Notes: a model not told the origin generated them from the letters alone. A stretch of 64,000 nt of DNA from Prolixibacteraceae bacterium (GCA_028377305.1 JAONJW010000006.1:1-64000); one strand, 5' to 3'; counted from the stretch's first letter, positions 37,356 through 47,245 are shown. Made by a program: numbers and translations.

Positions 37356-38213
37356 ATGAAATATTTTGTTTATATCTTTCTTATGAGTTTTCCCTTCTTG
37401 AACTGTAGCGGTCCAAAGAAGATGGCTATAGATAGTACGGCTCAAGATAGAGAGACCGTCGACAACTTTAGAGATATATTGGATGAGGCAAAACTTCAGG
37501 GAGCCATTCTTATCTACGATCTAAACAGAGACCGATACTTCTCCAACGATTTTACCAAAGCCAGTGAAGGGCAACTTCCAGCATCTACATTTAAAATTAT
37601 AAACTCACTTATTGCGTTAGACAATCAGATCGTTGAGAACGACAGTACTCTGATTAAGTGGGATGGGGAAAAACGCTATTTAAAGGTATGGGAGCAAGAT
37701 CTTCTATTTAGAGATGCTTTTCGATACTCGTGCGTTCCATGTTATCAGGAGATAGCACGAAAGATTGGTGTGGACCGAATGAATATGTACACTAGAAGTA
37801 TTGACTATGGACAGATGGATATAAACGAGTCGACTATTGATCAATTTTGGCTTCGAGGTAGTTCTCTCATCACCCCTTTTGAACAGATCACCATTTTGAA
37901 TAAGTTATATCACAATCAGCTCCCATTCAGTGAGAGAACGCAAACAATGGTCAAAGAGATGATGGTGTTACACCATCACAAACAAACTTATCTTAGAGGC
38001 AAAACAGGATGGTCGGTGGATAACGACCACAACAACGGTTGGTTTGTTGGGTGGCTTACGGCTAAAAAAGGAGTCTACTTCTTTGCTGTGAATGTCTCTC
38101 CCAAAGAGGGTTACAATATGAAACAGTTCTCCGCCGATAGAAAGAACATCGCGATATCTGCCTTAAATGCTCTAGGAATAGTGTATGAAAACCCATTTAC
38201 GTCCAAAGATTAA
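37356..38213 (+). CDS. Class D beta-lactamase-like lipoprotein
   Basis: 285 residues. It has a lipoprotein signal (MKYFVYIFLMSFPFLNC, Cys about 17). The serine beta-lactamase motifs follow the class D order: Ser77-x-x-Lys80 in PASTFKIINS, Ser125-x-Val in YSCVPCYQE, the omega-loop-like FWLRGSSL, and Lys216-Thr-Gly in LRGKTGWS. The catalytic set is therefore complete. OXA-type enzymes open beta-lactam rings in the periplasm. The alternative is the related penicillin-sensor domain of BlaR1, but no membrane sensor part exists here. No blaI/blaR or mobile element lies next to it, so it looks like an intrinsic chromosomal gene. Its actual activity is not known. Confidence 0.86.
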   Translation: MKYFVYIFLMSFPFLNCSGPKKMAIDSTAQDRETVDNFRDILDEAKLQGAILIYDLNRDRYFSNDFTKASEGQLPASTFKIINSLIALDNQIVENDSTLIKWDGEKRYLKVWEQDLLFRDAFRYSCVPCYQEIARKIGVDRMNMYTRSIDYGQMDINESTIDQFWLRGSSLITPFEQITILNKLYHNQLPFSERTQTMVKEMMVLHHHKQTYLRGKTGWSVDNDHNNGWFVGWLTAKKGVYFFAVNVSPKEGYNMKQFSADRKNIAISALNALGIVYENPFTSKD

Positions 38214-38827
38214 CGTGCGGTTATAGTATATTTACACCGAAAGAAAAGACGTTCTCTTGTCGAACACTGGTCAGGTACCACTCCTTCATATAAAATCTTA
38301 TATAGACATTCTGGCTTTAAATGGTGTAGGACTAGTGAGAATCTTTACTTGTCTTCTCATGAGTTAAAAATAGAAAGAAGGCATTTTAATGGATACTTTT
38401 CAAGGCTCACATATTACTGAACCTTATTCCTTGTGATAAACATAGGTTTTATTTTATCCTACGATATTTCCTGACACATATAAGATTCACCTTTGACTCT
38501 TATGTCCAAACCCTAGGCGCCATATTTTTAAAACCATATAAAATTATAAGATAACACCGTTGATCGAATAGTCAGGGAGAAGTTGTAGATAAACGCTTCA
38601 CAATCGTGTTATTAAAGGGTAGGTTTTAGTCGCTTCGATGTGTTGTTGGTATAGATTAACCATCCAATGGGTAGGTTTATTTTTTCCATAAGAGAGGTAT
38701 AAAACATGCTGTCGAACATATTTTATAACGCTCACATCTCGATCTTATCTAAAACAGTTCTTAGACTAATAATAAACACTGCAGACAATTAATAATACAA
38801 CACATTAACAATCAACACATTGCATCA

Positions 38828-38851
38828 TGCACAATAAAAACATATTGTGCA
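38828..38851. promoter_or_regulatory. Palindrome upstream of lutC, possible operator
   Basis: Perfect arms TGCACAATA (38828-38836) and TATTGTGCA (38843-38851) around six bases, about 145 bases before the lutC start. The symmetry fits a dimeric regulator site, and the regulator is unknown. Confidence 0.45.
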
Positions 38852-38924
38852 ACATTTATTTTTTATCAAAATATTTACATAAATCGCAAGTAGAATTTAG
38901 AACACATAAATTATCACTAGATCA

Positions 38925-38957
38925 TCGTTTCAATGTAGGGGGGAATCTACGAAACGA
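38925..38957 (+). promoter_or_regulatory. Leader hairpin upstream of lutC
   Basis: TCGTTTC (38925-38931) pairs with GAAACGA (38951-38957), and GTAG (38935-38938) pairs with CTAC (38947-38950). It ends 39 bases before the ATG, so it may be an operator or an mRNA leader structure. Confidence 0.45.
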
Positions 38958-38996
38958 GGTATTTATTGACTAACGAAATAATGGGGGAATTATATC

Positions 38997-39485
38997 ATGA
39001 CAAGTAAAGGAAATTCCATTATTGACCGTTTCACACAGTCGGCTATTGCCGTAACTGCTGCTGTTAAGGTTATAAACAAGGAGCAACTTCTTTCAGAAAA
39101 AGAAGAACACAACTTTAAGTTTATCTCTTCGGAGATACTACAACAATTCGATCAACACTACATCGGCAAAGAGGGGGTAGATGAAGCTCTGGTAGAAGTG
39201 AATCATGCCATAGCCGAAACGGGTACGGTAGTATTGGAATGTAGCAATGAACAAGTTCGTACAGCAACCTGTGTCGCAGAGCACCTGTATGTGATTGTCA
39301 AGGCATCGAGCCTCGTTGAATGTAGTCATGATATAGTAGATTTCATGGCTGAAAACACCCAGAATCAAGGGGGTTACATTGCATTTATTTCGGGGCCAAG
39401 CCGAACGGCAGACATAGAGCGTGTATTGACCGTTGGGGCACATGGCCCAAGAGAACTAACTATCTTCATTGTTTCAGACCTATAA
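38997..39485 (+). CDS. lutC: LUD-domain protein, LutC-like
   Basis: 162 residues, shorter than typical LutC (about 200-240) but retaining the core of the LUD domain: NHAIAETGTVVLE and then the end ISGPSRTADIERVLTVGAHGP. LutC is part of the LutABC complex that oxidises L-lactate to pyruvate in the cytoplasm. The next gene (LutB-LutA fusion) starts 12 bases after its stop. Together they cover all three Lut functions. Confidence 0.9.
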   Translation: MTSKGNSIIDRFTQSAIAVTAAVKVINKEQLLSEKEEHNFKFISSEILQQFDQHYIGKEGVDEALVEVNHAIAETGTVVLECSNEQVRTATCVAEHLYVIVKASSLVECSHDIVDFMAENTQNQGGYIAFISGPSRTADIERVLTVGAHGPRELTIFIVSDL

Positions 39486-39497
39486 AAACTTTCTACC

Positions 39498-41648
39498 ATG
39501 AGCATCCATGATAAAATCCGCACCAAAATAGAAGATGATGTACTGTATAAGAATTTAAAGAATTTTGCATCGTCATACAAACAATCCAAAGCAAACGTAT
39601 ACAAAGGTCATGATTTCGAAACACTCAGAAAGCGTGTATACGATCTAAAAGATAGAGATATAAACAAAGTGATGGAACAATTCCACCGCTTTAAAGATAA
39701 TGCCGAAAAGAGTGGCGCGACGGTTTACCAAGCTAGAACAGGGGAAGATGCCTGTAACTACATTGCTGAGGTGATGAAGAAGCATAACAGCAAGTATATG
39801 GTAAAGAGTAAGTCGATGACCTCGGAAGAGATTCAGCTGAACCACCGTTTAGAGGCAAAAGGGTTGAGCCCAATTGAAACGGATCTTGGAGAGTGGATTC
39901 TTCAGATCGGTGATGAGCATCCTTCACACATGGTGATGCCCGCGATTCACAAAACACGTCAGCAGGTAGCAAAACTTTTTTCGGATTATACTGGTAAAAC
40001 GGTAGATCCAGATGATATCAAGGGAATGGTGGAGATCGCACGTCAATATTTACGTGACGACTACTTCAAAGCAGGGGTCGGAATGACTGGTGCAAACATT
40101 GCTGTTGCAGAGACGGGTACGATCGGTTTGGTAACCAATGAAGGGAATGCAAGACTATCGTCTACCGTGCCACCAGTACATATTGTTTTGGTTGGTTATG
40201 AGAAACTATGTGATAACTTCTCTGAAGCAATGGACATCGTAAAGGTGCTTCCGAAGAGTGCTACCGGGCAGAATATCACCTCTTATGTGACTTGGATCAA
40301 AGGACAAAATCCATCTCATAAGAATGAAACAGGTGTCAAAGAAACCCACTATGTATTTGTTGATAATGGACGTTTGGCCTTCTTTGAGCATCCTGAATTC
40401 AAGGAAGCATTGAAGTGTATTCGTTGTGGTAGTTGTGCAAACATCTGCCCAGCATATGAAATGGTTGGAGGACACGTATATGGCGACCGCTATATCGGCT
40501 CTATTGGACTGATTCTTACGGCACTATATCAAGGGGATGCAGATGCACAAGACATCCTAAAAATGTGTATCGGTTGTCGTGCCTGTTCATTCAACTGTCC
40601 ATCAGGAATCGATCTACAGAAGATGATTTCTAATTTAAAGATGGTGGTAGGACAAAAGTATGGAATCAACAGTGTGAAGAAACAGGTCTTTAATAAGGTG
40701 ATTGCGAAACCAGACCGTATGAAGAGCTTAATGGGCTTAGGGTCTACTTTTCAGTTCCCTATGACCAAGACCAACAAGTTCAACAAAGAGAAGATTATTG
40801 CTTCAGTACCCATGTTGAGTGGAGAGAAAGATTTTCGTCACTTTCCAGCACTTTCGAAGAAGTCGTTCACAAAAATGTTTAACAACCAGATTCGACCATT
40901 AGCCAATCCCAAGAAGAAGGTTTTCTTTTACCCAGGGTGTGCTGTGGAATATATGTATCCAGAGATCGGATTGGCTATGGCAAGGTTATTACATAAGCAT
41001 GGTGTTCAGGTCGATATTCCTTCACGTTCGGTGTGTTGCGGCTTACCAGCGATTGCTGCAGGGGATCCAGAAAACGCTAGAACGATGATCCATAAGAATT
41101 TAGATGAGATGAAGTCTCCTGCTGATTATGATGCATTCTTAGTGGTTTGCCCTACCTGCGGAGGAGCCATCAAGCATGAATTCCTTGATTTTACACGTGA
41201 AGATCCTGATCGCTATAAGCTTTCGAAACAGATAGGGGAGAAATTGATGCCTATGGGGCAATTCTTGGAGCAGTTAAACCTTAAGTTTAGAGTAAAGGGT
41301 GGTCGTTCGGTAACCTACCATACTCCTTGTCACAATACTAGATCCATGGACTATAGTGCTGAAGATCTACTAAAAAACGTTTTAGGCGAACAATTTAAAC
41401 CACTTACAGACAGTAATGTTTGCTGTGGCTTTGGAGGAACATACTCTCTTGATTTCGCACCTATTTCTAATGGGATTTTAAATAAAAAGATTGAACACAT
41501 TGAGGATACCCAAGCTGACATCGTAATTACGGATTGTCCTGGATGTGTAATGCAGATCAACGGTGGCCTGATGTATAAAGGCGTTGAAAAGAAGGTGATG
41601 CATCTCTCATCATTTATTGAAAATGAACTAGAAGTTGTTCCTAGCTAA
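39498..41648 (+). CDS. lutB: LutB-LutA fusion, iron-sulfur lactate oxidation protein
   Basis: 716 residues, about the size of separate LutB (about 470) plus LutA (about 240). The N-terminal LUD part has NIAVAETGTIGLVTNEGNAR. Two [4Fe-4S] ferredoxin motifs follow, CIRCGSCANICP and CIGCRACSFNCP. The C-terminal half carries two CCG-type cysteine-rich domains: FFYPGCAVEY with SVCCGLPA, and YHTPCHNTRS with SNVCCGFGG, plus DCPGCVMQI, which in LutA/GlpC/HdrB proteins bind clusters. The function is electron transfer from lactate to the respiratory chain or other acceptors. No lactate permease or dedicated regulator is adjacent. A terminator lies downstream. Confidence 0.93.
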   Translation: MSIHDKIRTKIEDDVLYKNLKNFASSYKQSKANVYKGHDFETLRKRVYDLKDRDINKVMEQFHRFKDNAEKSGATVYQARTGEDACNYIAEVMKKHNSKYMVKSKSMTSEEIQLNHRLEAKGLSPIETDLGEWILQIGDEHPSHMVMPAIHKTRQQVAKLFSDYTGKTVDPDDIKGMVEIARQYLRDDYFKAGVGMTGANIAVAETGTIGLVTNEGNARLSSTVPPVHIVLVGYEKLCDNFSEAMDIVKVLPKSATGQNITSYVTWIKGQNPSHKNETGVKETHYVFVDNGRLAFFEHPEFKEALKCIRCGSCANICPAYEMVGGHVYGDRYIGSIGLILTALYQGDADAQDILKMCIGCRACSFNCPSGIDLQKMISNLKMVVGQKYGINSVKKQVFNKVIAKPDRMKSLMGLGSTFQFPMTKTNKFNKEKIIASVPMLSGEKDFRHFPALSKKSFTKMFNNQIRPLANPKKKVFFYPGCAVEYMYPEIGLAMARLLHKHGVQVDIPSRSVCCGLPAIAAGDPENARTMIHKNLDEMKSPADYDAFLVVCPTCGGAIKHEFLDFTREDPDRYKLSKQIGEKLMPMGQFLEQLNLKFRVKGGRSVTYHTPCHNTRSMDYSAEDLLKNVLGEQFKPLTDSNVCCGFGGTYSLDFAPISNGILNKKIEHIEDTQADIVITDCPGCVMQINGGLMYKGVEKKVMHLSSFIENELEVVPS

Positions 41649-41990
41649 TTGATCTGGAAAAGATTCTAATTGCTTTTATCTACTTAAAGGCTGCTCTTGA
41701 TTATGGGAGTGGCCTTTTTTCGTTTAATATCAATATCCTCTTACGATATAACTATTATATAAAATGGGAACCACCTGATAATCGATGTAGTGGCATTTAT
41801 AGTTCACTCTGACCGATTTATATGTATAATACATCAAGCAAGGTTAACCTCGCATTATATTATGTTTTATTAACATCCACATAGCCTAATATTATTCCCA
41901 ACTGTAATATATTTGCTTATGCAACAAAATCAATTTACAGTCCACCATTATCCTCAAATTACATTTTAAAGTATATTAAAAAACAATATA
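41649..41990. other. Region after the lut genes
   Basis: About 340 bases containing the lut terminator and an AT-rich leader to the next gene, with no ORF. Confidence 0.55.
41686..41720 (+). terminator. Terminator of the lut operon
   Basis: AAAGGC and CTC on the left pair with GAG and GCCTTT on the right with small internal bulges, followed by a T-run to 41720. Confidence 0.7.
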
Positions 41991-42896
41991 ATGGTAAAAG
42001 CAATTTTTAGAAGTACTGTAATAACAGCTAGTTTGTTATTTTTGATCTCTTGTAGCTCTACTAATAACAATACACCTAATACAACATACTACGTATCGGA
42101 CTATCAAAATCTACATTTAGATGGAACTTTTGAGGTGAATGTAGTAAGTACGGATGCAAGAAATACATCTTCATCTTATGTAGTTATAGATGCACCAGAT
42201 AATGTTAAGGCTGCGATATCGGTTGAAGAACTGGAGGGTACTCTACTTATCACAGTCGACGAAAACGTTCCAATAGAAAATCCTATTCATATCACTATAG
42301 GTGCACCAAAACATATTTCGGAAATTCGATTAAAATCGGATCACGACGCAGTTGTAGAGGGCCACATTATCCAAGATGGGATTTCAATTGCTGCAGAAGC
42401 ACAAAGTAATTTAATACTAAAAGATCTAGAGGTAAAAAACCTATTGTGTCAAGTAAATAATGGAGCGGAAATAGAGTTAACTAATCATTCTGAAATTCTG
42501 CGTAGCCCACAAACTTTTACTGATCAGGAAGCTGTTAAGATTAACGAAACCACACTATTAGTAAATGATTGTCAGCTATATGTTGGAGAGAAGGTGGAGT
42601 TCAATAATAGTATTTGGACTATATCAGGTAAGGAGATCAAGACCACTTTCATCATGGACAAGTGCATTATCAATTCTCTAGGATCTACAACGATTGAGGC
42701 GGTAGATGCATTATCAAAATATATTGACATCTCTATTGAGGGAACAACCTCTGCAAAAGTGTTTGCTATTGAGAGGCTTACAGGAAGAGCTGAAGGCAAT
42801 TCAACCCTTCACTATATCCCAGTAGAAGGGATAAATATTTTGGATTTTAAAGCAGTCGAAGAAGCCGTTGCTGCTCCTATAGACAAGAAAAAATAA
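41991..42896 (+). CDS. Lipoprotein with DUF2807/GIN-like domain
   Basis: 301 residues with a lipoprotein signal (lipobox LISC, Cys about 22). The mature part begins FEVNVVSTDARN and continues with alternating beta strands (HISEIRLKSDHDAVVEGHII), as in the DUF2807 'putative auto-transporter adhesin head GIN' family, which forms a right-handed beta-helix-like head. Members are common cell-envelope proteins in Bacteroidota and their role is unclear. The C-terminus ends in a charged PIDKKK tail. A terminator lies 180 bases downstream. Confidence 0.72.
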   Translation: MVKAIFRSTVITASLLFLISCSSTNNNTPNTTYYVSDYQNLHLDGTFEVNVVSTDARNTSSSYVVIDAPDNVKAAISVEELEGTLLITVDENVPIENPIHITIGAPKHISEIRLKSDHDAVVEGHIIQDGISIAAEAQSNLILKDLEVKNLLCQVNNGAEIELTNHSEILRSPQTFTDQEAVKINETTLLVNDCQLYVGEKVEFNNSIWTISGKEIKTTFIMDKCIINSLGSTTIEAVDALSKYIDISIEGTTSAKVFAIERLTGRAEGNSTLHYIPVEGINILDFKAVEEAVAAPIDKKK

Positions 42897-43217
42897 TATT
42901 ATCAGTGCCTAGTTCTTATGGTGCTCTATTGAGAGTGGGTATGCCAAGAAGACAGATCGATTCTTTCAGAAAAGAGAGGGTTATTTTTTGTACGGCAAAT
43001 ATACCTGTGACGAAATAGAATAGGTCGCTATCATTAGAAGATCAAATTGATATAACAATATAGCTGTACTATTTACAAGTGGTGGTTCTTCGATGAACCT
43101 CCACTTTTTTTATTTCACACCTAACGGTAGATAGAGTTACGACGGTAGCCTATTATAGAATAGATCTCGAAGAGAGTCGATCTTATGATCTATTTTAAAA
43201 CAATAAAAAGAATAATT
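42897..43217. other. Region after the DUF2807-like gene
   Basis: Contains the terminator at 43077-43111 and otherwise AT-rich sequence. No ORF is supported. Confidence 0.5.
43077..43111 (+). terminator. Rho-independent terminator
   Basis: AAGTGGTGGTTC (43077-43088) pairs with GAACCTCCACTT (from 43095) with one mismatch, followed by a T-run. It probably ends the DUF2807-like transcript. Confidence 0.77.
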
Positions 43218-43364
43218 ATGGAAAGAGATAGTTTTATAGTTATTTCTCTTTATTTTTATACCTTTAATTTGAAGATTGGTATGAATATTGATGATATCTA
43301 CCAACAGATTAAATACTCTTTTAAAGAGCTAAAACGACATATTTTCATTCATACATTTGATTAA
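43218..43364 (+). CDS. Possible 48-residue leader ORF before the glucosaminidase gene
   Basis: ATG at 43218, stop at 43364, three bases before the next start. The peptide begins MERDSFIVISLYFY and has an amphipathic end. It resembles no known protein, and the tight spacing is the only support for translation. Confidence 0.25.
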   Translation: MERDSFIVISLYFYTFNLKIGMNIDDIYQQIKYSFKELKRHIFIHTFD

Positions 43365-43367
43365 GAG

Positions 43368-44339
43368 ATGAGAAGTTTATCCCTATTATTAATTACTATT
43401 TTCCTAATTCTCAGTTCATTTAACCAAGCATGGGCAGATAAAAGCAAGAACTTTAGGCCTAAGCGTAAGATGACACGTAAGGAGTATATTGAAACTTATC
43501 GTGAGATTGCGATAAAAGAGATGAATCTCTTTCACATACCAGCCAGTATCACTCTTGCACAAGGTATTCTTGAATCAGGAGATGGGAATAGTTATTTGGC
43601 AGTGGTGGGTAAAAACCACTTTGGGGTTAAGTGTCACTCTTCTTGGAAAGGCCCATCACTGAGACTAGACGATGATAAGAAGAATGAATGTTTTCGTAAA
43701 TATAAAAGTGTTGAACACTCCTATAAAGACCACTCTGTATTTCTTCAATCCCAAAGATACCAGAACCTTTTTACCTATAAGATCACAGATTATAAAAAAT
43801 GGGCAAAAGGATTGAAGAAGGCGGGTTATGCGACCAATCCACATTACCCTAAACTCTTGATTAAAATCATTGAGGAGAACAACTTAGATCAGTATGATCA
43901 ATTCTACCAAAAGGACTATAATAGTCATAAACCTTCACCATTCGATAAAGGATCTGGCTCTTTCAAATTTACTATTGGGAACAAGAATCGTATTTCTGAG
44001 AACAACAGGAGCCGCATGATTGTGGCAGTTGCAGGGGATAGCTATTTATCTTTGGCTCAAAAATATGGATTAAAAGAGTGGGAGATCTACAACTACAACG
44101 ATGCGCATAAATCAGATAAGCCCGAAGCAGATACCAATATCTATTTAGAAAGGAAGAAGGGTAAAGCTGCACGTGGTTCAGACACCCACATTATGAAGGA
44201 GGGTGAAAATATGCATAGCATTGCTCAACAATATGGTATCCGATTGAAAGCGCTATACAGACGTAATCGCATGAAGAGTGGACGTCAACCAAATGTCGGT
44301 GACACTATCTATTTAAGAGGGAAAGCACCAAAGAAATAA
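43368..44339 (+). CDS. Glucosaminidase (GH73-like) with two LysM domains
   Basis: 323 residues. A signal peptide (LLLITIFLILSSFNQAWA) is followed by a mannosyl-glycoprotein endo-beta-N-acetylglucosaminidase-like domain (about 40-170). The domain has ASITLAQGILESGDGNS with the catalytic Glu, then NHFGVKCH and YKDHSVFL. Two LysM modules follow (about 215-265 and 275-320, the second with HIMKEGENMHSIAQQYGI) for peptidoglycan binding. It cuts glycan strands during cell-wall remodelling. The layout is the standard Bacteroidota form. A terminator follows it. Confidence 0.92.
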   Translation: MRSLSLLLITIFLILSSFNQAWADKSKNFRPKRKMTRKEYIETYREIAIKEMNLFHIPASITLAQGILESGDGNSYLAVVGKNHFGVKCHSSWKGPSLRLDDDKKNECFRKYKSVEHSYKDHSVFLQSQRYQNLFTYKITDYKKWAKGLKKAGYATNPHYPKLLIKIIEENNLDQYDQFYQKDYNSHKPSPFDKGSGSFKFTIGNKNRISENNRSRMIVAVAGDSYLSLAQKYGLKEWEIYNYNDAHKSDKPEADTNIYLERKKGKAARGSDTHIMKEGENMHSIAQQYGIRLKALYRRNRMKSGRQPNVGDTIYLRGKAPKK

Positions 44340-44358
44340 CCAGATATTAAGGATAAAG

Positions 44359-44393
44359 AAAATGGCCGATTGTTATTCAACATCGGCCATTTC
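44359..44393 (+). terminator. Stem-loop after the glucosaminidase gene
   Basis: Perfect 12-base stem GAAATGGCCGAT (44359-44370) / ATCGGCCATTTC (44382-44393). Confidence 0.75.
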
Positions 44394-44593
44394 TATATAT
44401 ATGAAGTTAGATATCAGAGATTATTTCAAAGGAAGAATCGTTTTATGCTACAGTACGTTATATTATTACAATAAGGTGACTGCTATGTTTATCATTACTA
44501 AGTATAAATAGAGTATTGAAGTGGGAGTTTTTCGTATATACCTGTAACATAATTGAATCGAGAGACGTATGAACCTAAAACCTTTTATAACAA

Positions 44594-46954
44594 ATGAAAA
44601 ATTCACTTTTACTCTTACTACTTCTATTCACCTTACAGACTTATGCTCAATCGACTATCGAAACAGTTGTTCTGGAAGCAAAAACCAATAACCCTATTGC
44701 TTTTGCGAACGTCGTACTTAAATCTATCGACGATACCACTTTTGTTCGAGGGAAAGTGAGTGATCAACAGGGTAAGATATCTTTTAGTGATCTTACTAAA
44801 GATCAAGAATACTGTTTAACGGTGTCGTATGTAGGTTTTACACCTGAGAGTTACACTTTTCGGACCACGCAGAAGAGGGTGGTATTGGATGCTATATTCC
44901 TCAAAGAAGACAAAACAATCTTAGGGGAAGTTTCGGTAAGTGGAAATGCACATGGAGTAAGATACAAAGTCGACAGAAAAGTTATTGATGCACAAAGTTT
45001 TCCAGAAGCAACACAAGCAATAGATCTACTAGAGAATATTCCATCGTTAGACGTTGATTATAATGGAGAGATCACTTATAGAGAAGGAGGGACCTTTTTA
45101 GTCTATATTGATGATCATCCAGTGAATAATGGGGTGCAACGTTTACAACAGATCTCAACTAGCCGAATCAAACAGATTGAAGTGATTACCAATCCTCCAG
45201 CAAAATATAATGCAGAAGGTAGTGCTGGAATTATACGAGTGGTACTGAAGAAGAGTCGCCTAGAGGGATACAATATTGCTCTATCAGCCTCAATGGAACA
45301 GACTGGAGAGAGAAAAATGAGCTATAACTTAGAAAAACAAGGAAAGAAAGGAAGCTGGTACTTGAATGGCTCTTTTAGAAAAACAATATGGACCTATGCC
45401 GATACTAAGATTGAGCAGACCACCATCGTGGATCAACAACAGAACTACCTAAGACAAGAGATGGATCTACTAGGTGGAGGTTACTATAACTCAATTGATT
45501 TTGGATTTAACTATGATATAACACCTCTTGATTTTGTGGATATAAGCATCGGATTACACCCTTTTGTACAAAAGCAGAATAATTTTGACGAAGGCAAAGT
45601 GTGGGAGCAAAATGGGGTATCCAGTCCTATCTATGAATACAACATCCTTACGCATTATCATGGTGAATATCAATACGTCTGGAGCACTGCCACGTGGAAG
45701 CATCAATTTGGAGATGATACCGATCATAACCTCTCCTTAAATATGGAATACTCTCAACCATTTATCCAATATATCGATAAGAATATTAGCACCAAGAAGA
45801 CCGACACATTCTTTGAGGGGAGAGGCTACCAAGGATCAGAAGGCAAAGATGTAGAGTTGGATGCCCTGCTGTCGTATGAGCACCCTATCGGAGAAAATGC
45901 AAAACTAGAGATAGGTGTAAGTCATAAAGATTATCGTATTCCTGGTATAGAGAATAGAAATGGAGAGTTTCTGGAAGATGGTACATTTGTGGCTTTTGGA
46001 GAACAAGAGGTACAAGAAGACATCTATTATCAAAGAATGGTGGATGCAACCTTTGCTACTTTAGAGGCGAAAATGGGCAAGATAAACATGAAAGTTGGCG
46101 CTAGAGGAGAATGGACAGATAGGAAGGTAGAGTATGATGATTTCCAAGATAACGACAAAAAACGTAAACAAAACAATGATAACTATTTTAAACTATTTCC
46201 ATCGTTCCATTTACTATACGAGAATAATGACGAGAATCAGTGGGCAGTAAGCTATACTAAAAGAATTAGTCGTCCTAGATACTACGATATCGTTCCAGTG
46301 AAGAACTTTAGTTCCCCCTACTCCTACCACATCGGTAACGAAACACTTCAACCAATCTATAGGCATTCTTTTGAGGTGTCTTACCGGAAGATGTGGAAAA
46401 ATAACTTCTTTAACGTGGAGTTATATCACAAAAGGATTGAGCAGGTATATCGCATTGAGTACCATCTAGGAGAAGGTAACACCCTATATGAAATACCTGA
46501 AAATGTAGGGACCTATAACCTTACTGGGGGTGAAATTATGATCGGAATAGATATTACCAAATGGTGGAATGTGAACCTTTCAACCAAGGCTTTCCACCAT
46601 ATTACAACTTTCGAAGATGCGTCAAGAGAGGTTTTAAAACAGTTCTGTTCCAATGTAAGGTTAAATAATAAGATGAGATTAGGACAGCTTGCAAAATTGA
46701 AATGGGATGTTAGATACAGCTCGCCATTTGATAATGGTCAAACCAAACAGGATGGGTTTTGGTATTGCAACGGTTCTGTATCAAAGTCGTTGTGGAAGAA
46801 ACATTGGAATGTAACATTCTCTTATAACCACATATTTGACCGTAGAACAACGATTAGCACCATTGATGACCCTACCATCCAAAGGGTAGAACAAGAACAC
46901 CGTAAACCCTTCTATACGCTAAAATTAAGCTATCAATTAAATAATCAAAAGTAG
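44594..46954 (+). CDS. TonB-dependent outer-membrane receptor-like protein
   Basis: 786 residues with a signal peptide (MKNSLLLLLLLFTLQTYAQS). A carboxypeptidase-regulatory-like domain covers about 20-105 (ANVVLKSIDDTTFVRGKVSD). A plug domain follows (DLLENIPSLDVDYNGEITYREGG, then QIEVITNPPAKYNAEGSAGI), then a large C-terminal barrel ending in YTLKLSYQLNNQK. The layout matches the 'outer membrane beta-barrel family' rather than SusC, and there is no SusD neighbour. The substrate is unknown, with siderophore, metal or peptide among the possibilities. It appears to be transcribed alone and shares a bidirectional hairpin with the convergent tautomerase gene. Confidence 0.9.
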   Translation: MKNSLLLLLLLFTLQTYAQSTIETVVLEAKTNNPIAFANVVLKSIDDTTFVRGKVSDQQGKISFSDLTKDQEYCLTVSYVGFTPESYTFRTTQKRVVLDAIFLKEDKTILGEVSVSGNAHGVRYKVDRKVIDAQSFPEATQAIDLLENIPSLDVDYNGEITYREGGTFLVYIDDHPVNNGVQRLQQISTSRIKQIEVITNPPAKYNAEGSAGIIRVVLKKSRLEGYNIALSASMEQTGERKMSYNLEKQGKKGSWYLNGSFRKTIWTYADTKIEQTTIVDQQQNYLRQEMDLLGGGYYNSIDFGFNYDITPLDFVDISIGLHPFVQKQNNFDEGKVWEQNGVSSPIYEYNILTHYHGEYQYVWSTATWKHQFGDDTDHNLSLNMEYSQPFIQYIDKNISTKKTDTFFEGRGYQGSEGKDVELDALLSYEHPIGENAKLEIGVSHKDYRIPGIENRNGEFLEDGTFVAFGEQEVQEDIYYQRMVDATFATLEAKMGKINMKVGARGEWTDRKVEYDDFQDNDKKRKQNNDNYFKLFPSFHLLYENNDENQWAVSYTKRISRPRYYDIVPVKNFSSPYSYHIGNETLQPIYRHSFEVSYRKMWKNNFFNVELYHKRIEQVYRIEYHLGEGNTLYEIPENVGTYNLTGGEIMIGIDITKWWNVNLSTKAFHHITTFEDASREVLKQFCSNVRLNNKMRLGQLAKLKWDVRYSSPFDNGQTKQDGFWYCNGSVSKSLWKKHWNVTFSYNHIFDRRTTISTIDDPTIQRVEQEHRKPFYTLKLSYQLNNQK

Positions 46955-47171
46955 TGAATATTACTTCTTGATAAAGTTGAATATTAATGGATGTTATGGG
47001 AAGAGAAAACACGATTTTTCTTCATTGCCTTCAGTATAAGATTTAGAATTAATTTAATTGTACCGGATGCCTATCTATCATACGAATTACCTTCAAATAA
47101 AAATTAGATGATAAGAGAATATGATCTATTCGGAAGGTAAATATCTTCTGTAATCAGTAGTATAGTCAAAC

Positions 47172-47212
47172 AGAGAACAGCATCTTTAAAGGTTTGAGAG
47201 ATGCTGTTCTCT
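47172..47212. terminator. Bidirectional terminator between receptor and tautomerase genes
   Basis: Perfect 14-base stem AGAGAACAGCATCT (47172-47185) / AGATGCTGTTCTCT (47199-47212). Confidence 0.8.
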
Positions 47213-47245
47213 AATTTGCTATGATCTGCAATATACGTCTTATTT

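Larger units (their letters stand above)
38214..38996. other. 780-base gene-free region before the lut genes
   Basis: No ORF is supported. Two palindromes lie near the right end (38828-38851 and 38925-38957), in the likely control region of the lactate genes. The left part is AT-rich with nothing recognised. Confidence 0.6.
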
